DNA from: Ilyonectria destructans
Taxonomy: Eukaryota; Ascomycota; Sordariomycetes; Hypocreales; Nectriaceae
NCBI GenBank assembly: GCA_020740775.1
Contig: JAHEWK010000014.1
Location: 1,798,001-1,862,000, forward strand
Length of the DNA stretch: 64,000 bases
Direction: 5' to 3'
Part shown: one piece after another, positions 11,688 to 22,348 of the stretch
Numbering within the stretch: position 1 is the stretch's first letter
Layout: each line of letters begins with the position of its first letter
The notes under the pieces: model-generated
The model's input: the letters and a program-made list of their open reading frames with translations, nothing else
What the model was told of the DNA's origin: nothing
The model's database searches: none
Made by a program: the position numbers and the translations under genes

Positions 11688-13098
11688 ATGGCCACCGCGA
11701 TCCCCCCGACAATGCGTGGCATTGTAATCGAGGAATTCAACAAACCATATGTCTACCGCACCGATATCCCAACCCCGAAACCAAAGTCAGGAGAGATGCT
11801 CATCAAGATGAAGGCCGCGGGGTTTTGCCACACAGAGCTCATGGCTGCAAAGGTTCGTTTCAATTCTTCCTTCATGTTGCTTATCCAGTTTGGAAGAAGT
11901 GCTATTGCTAATTGCATGTTTCCGTATAGGGAGATTTCAACAGCGCACTGCCTATGGTGCCGGGACACGGTTCGTGAGACCCAACTGCGATAGAAGGCCA
12001 ACCGATAGTGCCATCTTGCGCTGACGGCCGATAAACAGAGAATGTAGGTGTGATTTGTGAAATCGGGTCAGATGTCAAAGGTGATTTCAAAATCGGCGAT
12101 CGAGTCGGCGTAGGAATCTTCAGAGACCTTTGTGGTAGGTGATGTCTTTGTCAATCTTGCCGCGTCTCAATGCTGTTCTGACTATCCCAGGAAAATGTCG
12201 CGAATGCCTCCGTGGTTCTACAAACTACTGTATCTCCAACACCCTCTCCGGCCTAACTATTGGGGGTGGCATGGCCGAATACATGATTGCGGACCCGCTA
12301 TGGACAGTTAAGCTCCCAGATGGCATGCCATTTGAAGTGGCGGCACCGCTCATGTGCGCTGGTTCTACCATGTACAATAGCATCCAGCGCGCAAAAATGC
12401 CAACGGGGAGCATTGTGGCTATTATTGGACTCGGTGGGCTGGGGCACTTGGGTAAGACTGTCTCTTGAACCACTCGTACACAATTCCGGAATGGTATTTC
12501 ATGCTCGCCTACGCAAGATCTACGAATAGCTGGGTGTGGGAGAATGCACGAGCAAGGACTAACATTATCAGGTGTCCAATTCGCAAAAGTGATGGGCTAT
12601 AAAGTCGTTGCGATCGATACGCGAGATGAGCCCCTCGCCCTAATGTCCACACTCCCGACACGCTTCCAACCCGATCTCATCCTGAACGCCAAATCTGGCG
12701 TCCCTGCAGCTCTCGAAGCCATCTCCATGGCCTTTTCGTCTTCCACCGTTCCCTCTCTCCGTGCTACTGGCGTCGACTTTGCCCTCGTCTCCACTGACGC
12801 CCTCCCCGCCTTCGCCTTCGCGACCGACATCATAGAGAAGCACGGCACTCTCGTTGTCGTCGGACAACCGGAAAGGCCGATCCCACTGCCATACAGTGTC
12901 TTCATCTCGACAGATCTCGTCGTCATTGCCGGGTGTCTAGGGCAGCCGGGCACAAACAGTGAGATGTTGGCAACAGTGCAGCGGGAGGGTATTCATGTGG
13001 AAAGGAGGGCTTATGAATTAAGCAATGTTGAAAAGTTGATCAAGGATTACCATGACCCTGGAATGAAGGGTAAGTTGATTTTTAAGATTGAGGATTGA
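11688..13098 (+). CDS. Zinc-dependent alcohol dehydrogenase (MDR family)
   Basis: Five exons: 11688-11852, 11930-11969, 12039-12134, 12191-12451, 12572-13098; predicted 362 aa. NAD(P)-dependent medium-chain alcohol dehydrogenase. Catalytic zinc ligands: Cys47 (GFCHTE), His68/Glu69 (PGHEN) and probably Cys156. Structural zinc ligands: Cys100, 103, 106 and 114 (C-x2-C-x2-C-x7-C). Rossmann motif GLGGLGHLG lies at 180-188. All four intron phases preserve these motifs, so the spliced model is well supported. The short second exon (40 nt) carries the PGH motif. It probably acts with the neighbouring aldo-keto reductase on aldehyde/alcohol intermediates; the substrate is unknown. Confidence 0.92.
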
Positions 13099-13756
13099 AG
13101 AAACGGAGGCGTTGGAGAGTTGCCGACCCGGTGGCTTTAATACTATTGAATATGATAAATACAGATTGAGATGATTCTTGTGATTTTATATGTAGGCAAG
13201 TGAATAGTACACTATAGTTCAGGTTGTACGTGTCCTCTTGTAGCGAATAGAACCACGAATACCAATTGACGGTTTGATGTAGCGCCCTTGGTAGGAGAAT
13301 CGCAGGATGGGCATGGGACACTGGGGCTGAGCTTTGGGCCGAGGTGCCCACTTTTGGATCGCAATCCCCGCAAGGGACCCAGATCTGGAGGACCTGAATT
13401 ATGGCCCACGATGGCTTTTCCTATTATCGAAGCATCTGGCCTGGTCTTCCCTTGCTATTTCCGCCTTACCCCTCGGTGGAGAGTTCCAGATCGAATCCGG
13501 GGAAGGCCAACTAATGGTCGCTCGACTAGTCTAGACTTTGCTAGTCTAATCATATGCAAGCTACCCCGATGATCTAGCACTAAGTCTCGAGCTAGTCGTA
13601 TTGTCCTGCTTATCTTTTCCGAACCCCAAGAGACGAATTCACCCGTAGCAAACTCCCCGCCTCTCTTTCTCCTCTTCCCTGTCTCCCTCTGTCAACCGTC
13701 GACCACCAAGCCCTCTTGCATCTCTGGCTGCTTTGTCCATACCGCCCGTCTCGATC
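13099..13756. promoter_or_regulatory. Intergenic region upstream of the second regulator
   Basis: 3' flank of the dehydrogenase and promoter of the next gene. A pyrimidine-rich CT tract at 13650-13700 lies just upstream of the start, as in many fungal promoters. No other gene seen. Confidence 0.4.
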
Positions 13757-15226
13757 ATGAAGGCCACTTACCGTGTTCGGTTCGCCGCTGACAGCAAGTA
13801 CCAGGGCTCACCGGCAGACCCGGCGCCTCAGTCTTGCGCCGTCGCGCGCCTGTCACCCTCGGTCTGTTCGAGCCTCTCCCCAACAAGCGACAGCAGGAAG
13901 CCGAGGAGCAAGAGCAAACTCGGCTGCAGGGAATGCAAGATACGAAGAGTCAAGTGCGACGAGACGTATCCCGTGTGCCTCCGATGCCAGCGCCGCGGCT
14001 CAGTGTGTCTCTCCGCTCCGCCTCCCGTGCAGTGGCAGGCTGAGATGCCCTGGATCGTCGAGAGACCCATCTTGGATCCATGGACTGGCATCGTCAACCC
14101 GAATAAGCGACTATTGCAGTACTGGCTCGACAAGACCAGCCGAATGATGTCCCTAATCCCTGACAACAACCCGCTCTCGTTCCCCCTCATCGAGCACCTC
14201 CTCTCCACGCCGTCGTTGGTGCACGCCGTCCAGAGCATCAGTGCCGGGCAAGAACACTTTTTCCATCAGTCCTCCTTGAAGTCATGCCTCGCCGAACGCG
14301 GCCTTGCCATGCAATCGCTCCAACTCGAGATGGAAGACCCCAGCAAGATCAAGTCCTCTTCCCTCCTCACCGTCTTCCTCCTCGGCACCTCCTGGACCTG
14401 GACCGAGGATCATCCTGCTTGCTATGGGAAAGAGCACCTTTTGGGGGCTAGGGCTCTACTAGAGAAAATGCTGGTTGACGAGCAGAAGCGGGAAGATCCG
14501 CTGGTAGAGTTCATCTTGGGGTGGTACATCTATTGGGATATGTCCTGCTCATTCATCGCAGAACCCGGCGACCTCTCTCCACTAAATACCGCCGAGTTCT
14601 TTTCTTCTCTGCAGAACACGCGATCCTCCTTCCACCCCATGCTCGGCTTTTCGGCTGAGTTGTTGTACTTGGTCGCCTGTTTAGGCCGCCATTGCCGACA
14701 AGTGATGCAGAGCGGAGTCCGGGATCCGATTCTAGAATCCACCTTCGAAGAGCAACTCAGGGCATGGAAGCCTGATTGCGAAGACAAGGATTTGGTGTAT
14801 TTGAGTAATGCATATCGAAATCACGGGCTTATCATGCTATACGAGATATGTGGACAGTCCACGCAGAATCACGACCCCGATGCGCTATCGGATGACGGTA
14901 ATATAAGCACAGACTCTGGTCATGTCATGCATGCTCTCGCTCTTGAGAGCCTACAGGAAATGTTCCAGACCCCTGTCGATGTGCCCTGCTTCTGCTATCA
15001 CTCGATTCCGCTGCTCACTGCAGGCGCTGAGCTGTGGCAAGGCGACGCTCACCTGCGGATTGAGGTCATCAACCGCTTCAAGGCCCTGTACTCGACGAAT
15101 CGACTTGCTATTAATATATGGGCGATTGATCTGCTGCAAGAGGTATGGGATCTACGGGATATCGGTATTCATGTCTCATGGTTAGATTTGTTGGTAACCC
15201 AAAAGTGGACTTTGACTTTTGCATAA
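13757..15226 (+). CDS. Zn2Cys6 transcription factor (second regulator)
   Basis: Single-exon gene, 489 aa from the ATG at 13757; the frame is open 8 codons upstream but without ATG. Zinc cluster Cys at residues 57, 60, 67, 74, 77 and 84 with the standard spacing, preceded by a basic KPRSKSK linker. The remainder resembles the fungal specific transcription factor domain of the Fungal_trans_2 type, with the segment following the cluster (WIVERPILDPW), the LLQYWLDKTSRMM helix and the LGTSWTW region. It differs in architecture from the first regulator, so the two are not recent duplicates. It probably controls the flanking alcohol dehydrogenase, SDR and GMC genes; this is inference from position. 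Confidence 0.88.
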   Translation: MKATYRVRFAADSKYQGSPADPAPQSCAVARLSPSVCSSLSPTSDSRKPRSKSKLGCRECKIRRVKCDETYPVCLRCQRRGSVCLSAPPPVQWQAEMPWIVERPILDPWTGIVNPNKRLLQYWLDKTSRMMSLIPDNNPLSFPLIEHLLSTPSLVHAVQSISAGQEHFFHQSSLKSCLAERGLAMQSLQLEMEDPSKIKSSSLLTVFLLGTSWTWTEDHPACYGKEHLLGARALLEKMLVDEQKREDPLVEFILGWYIYWDMSCSFIAEPGDLSPLNTAEFFSSLQNTRSSFHPMLGFSAELLYLVACLGRHCRQVMQSGVRDPILESTFEEQLRAWKPDCEDKDLVYLSNAYRNHGLIMLYEICGQSTQNHDPDALSDDGNISTDSGHVMHALALESLQEMFQTPVDVPCFCYHSIPLLTAGAELWQGDAHLRIEVINRFKALYSTNRLAINIWAIDLLQEVWDLRDIGIHVSWLDLLVTQKWTLTFA

Positions 15227-15997
15227 GCGAGGGCTGGTTGGCAACGATTGTATTCGATCCTGTATGGAACAGACCTCGAAAGCAGGTGTTTCGGGCTTCA
15301 CGGGGCAGCCTCAACGTTCAATCTCACAGACTCCCCTCGTGCTCTAAAGACAAAGTTGTCACTGTTCAGGGTCATTTATTCATGCAGTTTGATATGGGAT
15401 AAATTGCAAAATGGGATAAGTCGAACTTGTGGACAGAGGCAACAATCCCGAGCTTTCCTTAAATGATGGTGGTAGGTAGTTTAAAGGGTTCATTTCCGGG
15501 ATAATGGTTCAGGCCGCCTTGAGGCAAGTTCCCCATTGAGGGCGATATATTCAGAAGTGGCAGCAGAGTTCTTTCGCGTTTGCACTCTAGATAGAAAGTA
15601 GCGCCATTTAGAACTAGCAGGGGATCGGCGTACTCCCTACTCCGCACGGTCTTCACCTCGGGACCTCGCTCAATGCGGAAAGTCTTGGCTATGTCGATGC
15701 GGAGCCGACCACATGGTCTTGTAGATCCAGACTAACCGTCTTTGTCTCAAACGCGAATAAGTACGGTATGAGCTGCTTCTGGGTGTGGGGAAGCGCCGAC
15801 CTAGTAGATTCTCGCCTTTTGCAGATAAGAGCGGTCTATTTAGCCAAGGCATCCCGTTCGCTGCCTTGACTCTGTTCCTAATGCTAGACTAATTATTGAT
15901 GAGTTTGGGCTATGCAAGGCAAAAAGAAAGAGGCGAAACGCGTACACATTTGTTCTTTAATTAAAACATCATTTCATTGTCGCTATAGAGGTGACGT
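15227..15997. other. Convergent intergenic region
   Basis: Lies between the regulator (plus) and the SDR gene (minus). Short ORFs only, without family signal or splice support. Confidence 0.5.
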
Positions 15998-16983
15998 CTA
16001 TCGGTCCGTCGCCGCCAGAACATGAGGCATGGCCTCATCACACCAGTCAGGCTGATCTCTAAAGTATATGTTGGACATGTTTATCTCGACTGCCCGTCCA
16101 AAGACGTCCGCTCCCTGAATTGTCCTTCCTCGAGCGTCCGACATGTCCACGCCATCGACTATCTGCAAAACAGTGCCCGTGACAATCTCCAACGGCGTGA
16201 AATACTCGGGAGGGTAATGCTCAAACTCCTCGTCAGTCATGAGGTTGGTCGCAACAACTCCAGGCAAGATGGCATTCGCGCGGATTCCCTCGCTCTCAAG
16301 GCGTGGAGCAATGGCGCGCAAGAAGCCAACCACTCCATCTGTTCCAGGAAATTGCATTGTCAGCATCAAGGTCTCTTCGGCAGGTCTGTTTACTTACGCT
16401 TTGCCCCTGTATACATGGGGATGGCGAAGCACGGATACAGCGAGCCCACACTGGCCGTCATGATGATATTTCGTGCCGGTACATGGGGACAACGTCGAAA
16501 ATAATGCAGCGCGAGGTAAGTCGAGCTGATGACCGACTTTAGGTCAATGTCGACAGCAAGCTGGTTCAGCTCCGGAGGGGGACCCTGTTGGTCGTGTGTT
16601 GCGTAGAAGTCGACACTGTCGACGATGCCTGCATTCGCAAAGACCAGATCAAGCCTTGCATGTTCCTGGAAGATCTTGTCGAACAGCGCAGCCAGCGACG
16701 CATAGTCATTGACGTTGCTCTTGTGGAATCGTGCAGAGGGTCCGAGGTCTTTCAGCGCGGCCTCGCCACGATCGGAGTCTAGGTCGAGGATATGCACCAG
16801 CCACTGACCGCGCCGTGACAGTTCGGTTGCCACGCCGAGGCCGAGGCCACTGGCTGATAGGTAGTCAGCACTCCATGATCAAGTATGCACGGGTCAGTCC
16901 TCTGGACTCTGGGGAAATAGAATCTCAGTACCTCCGCCAGTGATGATGGCGACTTTCTTCTCCGTCTGTTCTTTGGCTGCCAT
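15998..16983 (-). CDS. Short-chain dehydrogenase/reductase
   Basis: Three exons on the minus strand: 16983-16932, 16853-16398, 16338-15998; introns 78 and 59 nt; predicted 282 aa. Classical SDR with cofactor motif GGASGLGLG at 16-24, NAG at about 91-93, a catalytic Ser near 152-155 and the YTGAK motif (Tyr165, Lys169). It resembles the fungal 15-hydroxyprostaglandin-dehydrogenase-like SDRs, probably using NAD. It is divergent from the GMC oxidoreductase, so the two may be co-regulated. The substrate is probably a hydroxyl or keto intermediate of the pathway; not determinable here. Confidence 0.9.
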
Positions 16984-17493
16984 GATCAATCTAGATTTCG
17001 TTTGATAGCTGAATTAGACGGAGAAATGATGGCGGCACAGAGCGTAGAAATAGCCTCCAGGATCGGCCCAGCTGGAACGTGGAACGGTGGAATCTACTCC
17101 GTGTGCGGGGTTCTCCGAAAGCCTGAATCATGCAAAGTTGACGAAAGAAGCAATTCAGGCACGTTCCTCCACGGCCGGGAGTGGAAGATGAAAGATGGGG
17201 GCGGTTCATCGCATTGCGCTACCTGAAGGTGTCACATGTGGGATGTTAGTCAAGATAGCAGCTCTGCATTGTGGAGTACTTCACTTTTGCTAAGTCACTA
17301 CTCTTACACTACCAAATCGTCCAAAAGCGGAAGGTGGCGTCGGGTTTGGGCCCAGAAGGGCCTTGCCAGCTCGGCATTCAGAGTAACAGCACAGAAGCCG
17401 CTGAAGAAGAAGGGTTTATATGTTGGCTTCAGAGTCCCTGGATCGAGACAGAACAACTCAAGCTTCATCTCAGCATCTCCAACACGGCTCACC
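16984..17493. promoter_or_regulatory. Divergent promoter, SDR / GMC oxidoreductase
   Basis: Contains a CGG-N6-CCG arrangement near 17107 and a TTTATATG element at 17415, 79 bp before the GMC ATG. The frame of the GMC gene is open upstream but lacks homology there. Confidence 0.45.
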
Positions 17494-19207
17494 ATGTCCA
17501 CTGTCAATTGTCTCTCCACCGCCGCTGCCGACTCCTTTGACTATGTCGTCGTTGGTGGCGGCACCGCAGGCTGCCTCGTTGCCAGCCGCCTTGCCGAGTA
17601 TCTCCCCAAGAAGCGTATCCTCTTGATTGAGGGCGGACCAAGCGACCTGAACGACCAGAAGGTCGCTGACATTCGCGAATGGATCGCCCTCCTCGGCACC
17701 GAGTATGATTACGACTACCCCATCACGGAGCAGTATCGAGGTAGACGCATCTGATCTAATCCCCCGGCATGTCCATTCGTTGACAATTTTCGTCTTTCAA
17801 GGCAACTCCTCCATCCGCCACTCTCGGGCCAAAGTCCTCGGTGGCTGCTCGAGCCACAATGGCGGCATCTCCCTGCACACGGTCGAGCACGACTGCAAGC
17901 TGTACGAGTCCCTTGGCGCCAAGGGATTTTCTTGGCCGGAGATGAAGCGCTTGATTGCCAAGCTCCGTCTTCCGTACCAAGTTGTCGAGTCCCAGCACCA
18001 GAACGCCATCGTGACGGACTGGATTCGTTCCACTTCTAGCGCCCTCGATATCCCGATCGCCGCCGACTTCAACAAGAACATAATCGCACAAAACGGAAAC
18101 TTGACCGAGTGCGTCGGCTACATGCCAATTGCATACGATACACAAAAGATTCATCGTCACAGTGCCAGCACCGCCTACATCCACCCGATCTTGCGGGGCG
18201 ACTGGAGGAGGAACAACCTCACCATCCTCACCGATGCTTGGGTATCCAAGCTGAACACCAGCGCTGATGTTGTCACCGGCGTCGAGGTCAAGCTCGAGTC
18301 CGGTTCCAGAATCACCATCCGAGCTCGAGATGAAACCATTCTTTGCGCCGGAGCCATCGACACCCCAAGGCTGTTGCTGCTATCAGGTATCGGGCCCGAG
18401 GAGCAGCTACGCTCCCTTTCCATCCCCGTCGTCAAGGACATTCCTGGTGTTGGGTCAAACCTGCAGGACCATGTTGAAGCCATCATCGTGTGGGAACTCA
18501 ACAAGCCGCTGCCCAAGGAAACCGTCACCTACTCCGACGGCTTCTGCTTTGTTCGACGTAACGAGCCCAACACCTCGGCGGATGGGGCGACCCCGGATCT
18601 CATGTTCCATCTCTACACCGTCGCGCAATGTCCCAATGCAGCGCATCTTTCTTATGAGGTGCCAGAGCATGGATTCTCCATGATGCCCAACGTCCCGCGC
18701 CCCAAGTCCCGCGGCCGTCTCTACCTCACCTCCTCTGATCCCAACGTCAAGCCCGCCTTGGATTTTGCGTACTTTACGGATCCCGAAGGTTACGACGAGG
18801 CCACCGTTGTTGAAGGCTTGAAGATTGCTCGCAAAATTGCAGCCCAATCGCCCCTCAAGGACTGGATCAAGCGTGAGGTAGCACCTGGCGATAGCGTCCA
18901 GACCGATGAGCAACTGTCGGATTACGGCCGTGCGGTATCCAGCACGCTCTTCCACCCCTGTGGCACAACCAAGATGGGAGATGTCGCAAGAGATCCTCTC
19001 GCTGTCGTTGATACCCAGTTCAACGTTCGAGGTATGCGCAAGATTCGCATTGTGGACGCCGGTGTCCTGCCCGCGGTGTCCACAACGAATCCCATGTTGA
19101 CCATCTTGGCCTTTGCCGAGCGGGGTGCGGAAGTTATTGCTCAAGCTGCGGGCTGGCAGGAGGGTGCTGTCACGGAAATTAATGGCCAGGAAACAAGTAG
19201 GTTGTAG
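17494..19207 (+). CDS. GMC-family FAD oxidoreductase, peroxisomal (SRL C-terminus)
   Basis: Exons 17494-17740 and 17802-19207 (61-nt intron), 550 aa. Glucose-methanol-choline family flavoenzyme. FAD-binding GGGTAG at 21-26, then the second FAD segment (KVLGGCSSHNGG) and the GMC signature region around GAIDTPRLLLLSGIG. Probable catalytic pair His467 (FHPCGTTKMG) and Asn512 (TTNPML). The start at 17494 is in good context (caccATG) and places the FAD motif at the normal distance. The last three residues, SRL, are a type-1 peroxisomal targeting signal. No secretion signal, which separates it from secreted aryl-alcohol or glucose oxidases. An alcohol or choline-type oxidase or dehydrogenase is likely. 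The next gene is also an SRL-ending flavin oxidase. Confidence 0.9.
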
Positions 19208-20023
19208 GTTGATTGCCGGGTATTGTAGAGGCTCAGCTGGGCGCTTGAGGCTAGAGCTACTATAAATAATAGTAGTATAACTTGGATACATTCGACGATT
19301 CAAATAATATTTGCATTGATTTACCGTGATTAATCTGGGATTCTACTTGACTGAATATATAGAGTGATTATTTAAAGATATTTCTTTCATATTATATCAT
19401 TTAGAATGAAATTATTAGCTTTAAAAATAAATATATATCTTTATAATTTATCAATACTATGTAGCTTTAATACGTTTAATAATATTATATAAAGCTAAGA
19501 AAAAAGACCATTATTTTTACAGATTCGGCATAAGCACAGTCCTACTATCCGGATAGCAAAACGTTACAGTTCGATAGCACTACTCATTACCAAGACTAAG
19601 ACAAGCAGACTCTGGAGCTAGACGGAAAGCGCAGACCAACGGGGTTTCAAAAGACTCTAGTTACTCTGACAGTTGTCCAAGCATAACCGAGCAGGGTAGG
19701 GAGCAATTGGTCTTGGGGTGGCTGGCACATTCACAGTTTATTTCCGTTTTTAGCAGAAACGCGATGGCCCCACGGGCTAAACCCAACCGAGCCACTGGCT
19801 CCTACTTACCAGAAAGGGTCAACGAGCGAGGCCCCGCGTTGTACCATGTAGATATGGACATGAATGTCCTGTTACCAAAGGGTTTCGTCCAGAGTTCCCA
19901 ACATCAATTCAAACCGACAACCTAGACATCTCCAAGAGAGCCATCTTTTACTCAGTTGCTCCCACCCCCGTCTTCTACAACACTCGTCTCTTGCGCAGGA
20001 AGTGCAACCTCAATCCGGTCAAG
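19208..20023. other. Intergenic region with an AT-rich patch
   Basis: About 19260-19510 is strikingly AT-rich compared with the GC-balanced flanks and has no ORF; it could be a decayed insertion. The remaining 500 bp is the promoter region of the oxidase gene. Confidence 0.5.
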
Positions 20024-21175
20024 ATGCCCAAGATTACCATTCTCGGTGCCGGGTAAGTGTTTCGGCTTTCACTCTTTGCATCATCTCCGCCAACCTCGAG
20101 GCCGCTGACGACATTAGCATTACTGGCATGACCATCGCGAGTCAGCTCCCCAGGGATTACGATATCACAATCGTTGGCAATGATCTGCCCGGAGACGAAA
20201 TGAAGCCCGAGTACGTCAGCCAATGGGCGGGCGCAATCTGGCTTGGAACGCATGACTGCACTGTCCGAGAGCAGCAGATGCAGCTTGGTAGTCTTGCCGA
20301 CTTGTGGAGGATTGCCCAAAACCACCCCGAGTCTAGCGTACGCCACATCGAGATGAAGGAGATTTGCGACTACGGTTCTCCCGACAAAGTTTGGTACAGG
20401 AATAAGGTCCCTGACTTCGAACTCCTCAACGACAACGACCTACCTAAGGGCGCCAAGTTTGGAATGAGGTACAAGACGGTTGTCCTCACCCCAATGGCCT
20501 TTCTGCCCTGGTTCCGCACCCGCCTGGAGGAGCGAGGCGTCACCTTCAAGCGACTCTATGTCACCTCACTCGCCGACTTGAAGGGCATGGGGCACGATGT
20601 CCTCATCAATGCCACGGGATTCGGAGCTTCCAAGCTCAATGACACCGAGGAGCTACGGATCGAGCCCATGCGCCAGCAGAACATCAGGATTAGGAAGCCA
20701 GGATACAACAAGTTGTACATCCGCCGTGGTGAAAATGGCTATTACTCGACTGCCTTTTCTCGACAGGACGGCACCATCTACATTGGCGGTATCAAGACTC
20801 CCGGCTTAGTTGACTATACTGCTGATGCGGAGCATCGCAAGATTGTAAGTGTCTACCCGACCCTCTCTCCGACAGTGGAACTGACCACGCGTTCACTAGA
20901 TCATGGCTCGCCAGCATGCCAACCAGCCAGAGGTGTTCCCCTCGCCCAATGTTGAGGATTACGACTTTATCTGTGACCACGTCGGCGTCTTCCCCATGAT
21001 CTCTCAAAAGAACGGCGGTGTTTGTCTCGAGAAGAAGGATGTCGGCTCGCAAAAGGTTGTCCATGCGTACGGACAGGAGGCCGGCGGCTACACTTTCAGC
21101 TTTGGTCTGGCCCGTGAGGCTGTCAAGCTTGTCAACGAGTATCTTGCTGAGATTCCCGTGGCGAGCAGACTGTAG
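20024..21175 (+). CDS. D-amino-acid oxidase family flavoenzyme, peroxisomal (SRL C-terminus)
   Basis: Three exons: 20024-20052, 20118-20844, 20900-21175; introns 65 and 55 nt; predicted 343 aa, the usual length. FAD-dependent DAO-fold enzyme that would oxidise D-amino acids to keto acids with release of ammonia and hydrogen peroxide. The N-terminal dinucleotide motif is split by the first intron (ILGAG/ITGM). The SQWAGA segment and the C-terminal GQEAGGYTFSFG flavin-binding segment are family hallmarks. It ends in SRL, a type-1 peroxisomal signal, as is common in this family. The short first exon was chosen because it supplies the GxGxxG motif in phase. D-aspartate oxidase is an alternative. 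Confidence 0.88.
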
Positions 21176-22348
21176 ATGGTAGAAATGGTAGCGTTCATGA
21201 AGTAGTAGTGTAATTGGTAGCATTCATTACGAAAGAGCGTGAGCAATTGGCACCTATGATCTATGAGGCGCCGGTGACCCTAAACAGAGCGGGGAAGAGA
21301 GCCCCAAATGCTCACTGATGTTTAGTCCGTATCAAATCCAACAGTATCTTGATTACCTGCTTCTTAACAGTTCCGAGTGCGCATCCGCTGTGGTTATCAT
21401 CCAAGGTTTTTACAACATTCGACCATTGTATCATTCCCTGGATCATTTTGGAGGGCCCCTCGGTCGCCCTCCAAAATGCCGTGGTGAGGCTAGTCGAGCT
21501 GATTAGGCCCCTGCAAGATCGTCTCCCCAGTCACTCAAGAAGCTGAGAGTAAGGGAGCTCCTTGGCTCCACGTAAGTGACGGCCAAATGTAGATACGTGG
21601 GACTCCAGCTATCGGGGTGCAAGTGACTGTTGGCCGCGGACAACAAATGATGGGGCGGTCCCGCATTGGCGAGGAGAGGAACGAACTAACGACCGATAAG
21701 AGGCTTCTGTTGATTGCTTCGCTAAGCAAAAGTGAACTTCTCCACCACGCTAGGCATTATCGTGGTCTATGTATCTCTCATGTCCCTCGTCCACCAACAA
21801 TTCCACAGTTTAACTGGGGCACAATGACTCGCGACATACGTAAGGGGGAACCAACAAGCCGGGACAGGCTAATCTCAATCGAGACACCGTCGCGAACTAT
21901 CCGAATTAGGAAAGCTAGCACAGCGAACAGCACAATCCCTGTGACACGCTTCGCGGGGGTATGAGGTACACTAGCTGAATCCGCCACCTCCGCAAACCGC
22001 TTCCCTGCCGTAGATAGGACTATGAACCCTTGGAGAATAGCCTTCAAGTTAGCTTTCCAATACAAACCCCCATGACACCCCCCGGAGAGATGGAAAACGA
22101 AGAGGCAATGTAGAAAGTGGACGTTGTATAGCAACTAGTGCCCTATTGGTTGGAAGGTACCGGAAGGAATAAACTGTACGTGTGTGTGTAGGGTTGCAGA
22201 CTCCGCTAACGGGTCAAATGTTTTTATATCTAGCAACGTGCCGCACCCAATTCTCCAGTTTTCCCAAGGAACATTATGCTCTCCACCCCTCATTGTTGCA
22301 TAGCACCTCGTCTCTTCTAAATCTCTTGGCAACTGCAACCCTCTCATC
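21176..22348. promoter_or_regulatory. Long intergenic region upstream of the permease
   Basis: 1.17 kb without supported genes. A TTTATATC element at 22223 lies about 126 bp before the permease ATG. An imperfect inverted repeat around 21449-21475 (GGAGGGCCCCTCGG ... GCCCTCCAAAATG) could form a hairpin. Confidence 0.4.

Noticed and set aside
18455..19303. Minus-strand ORF of 282 aa opposite the GMC gene
   Set aside because: Shadow of the GMC reading frame caused by GC-biased third positions.
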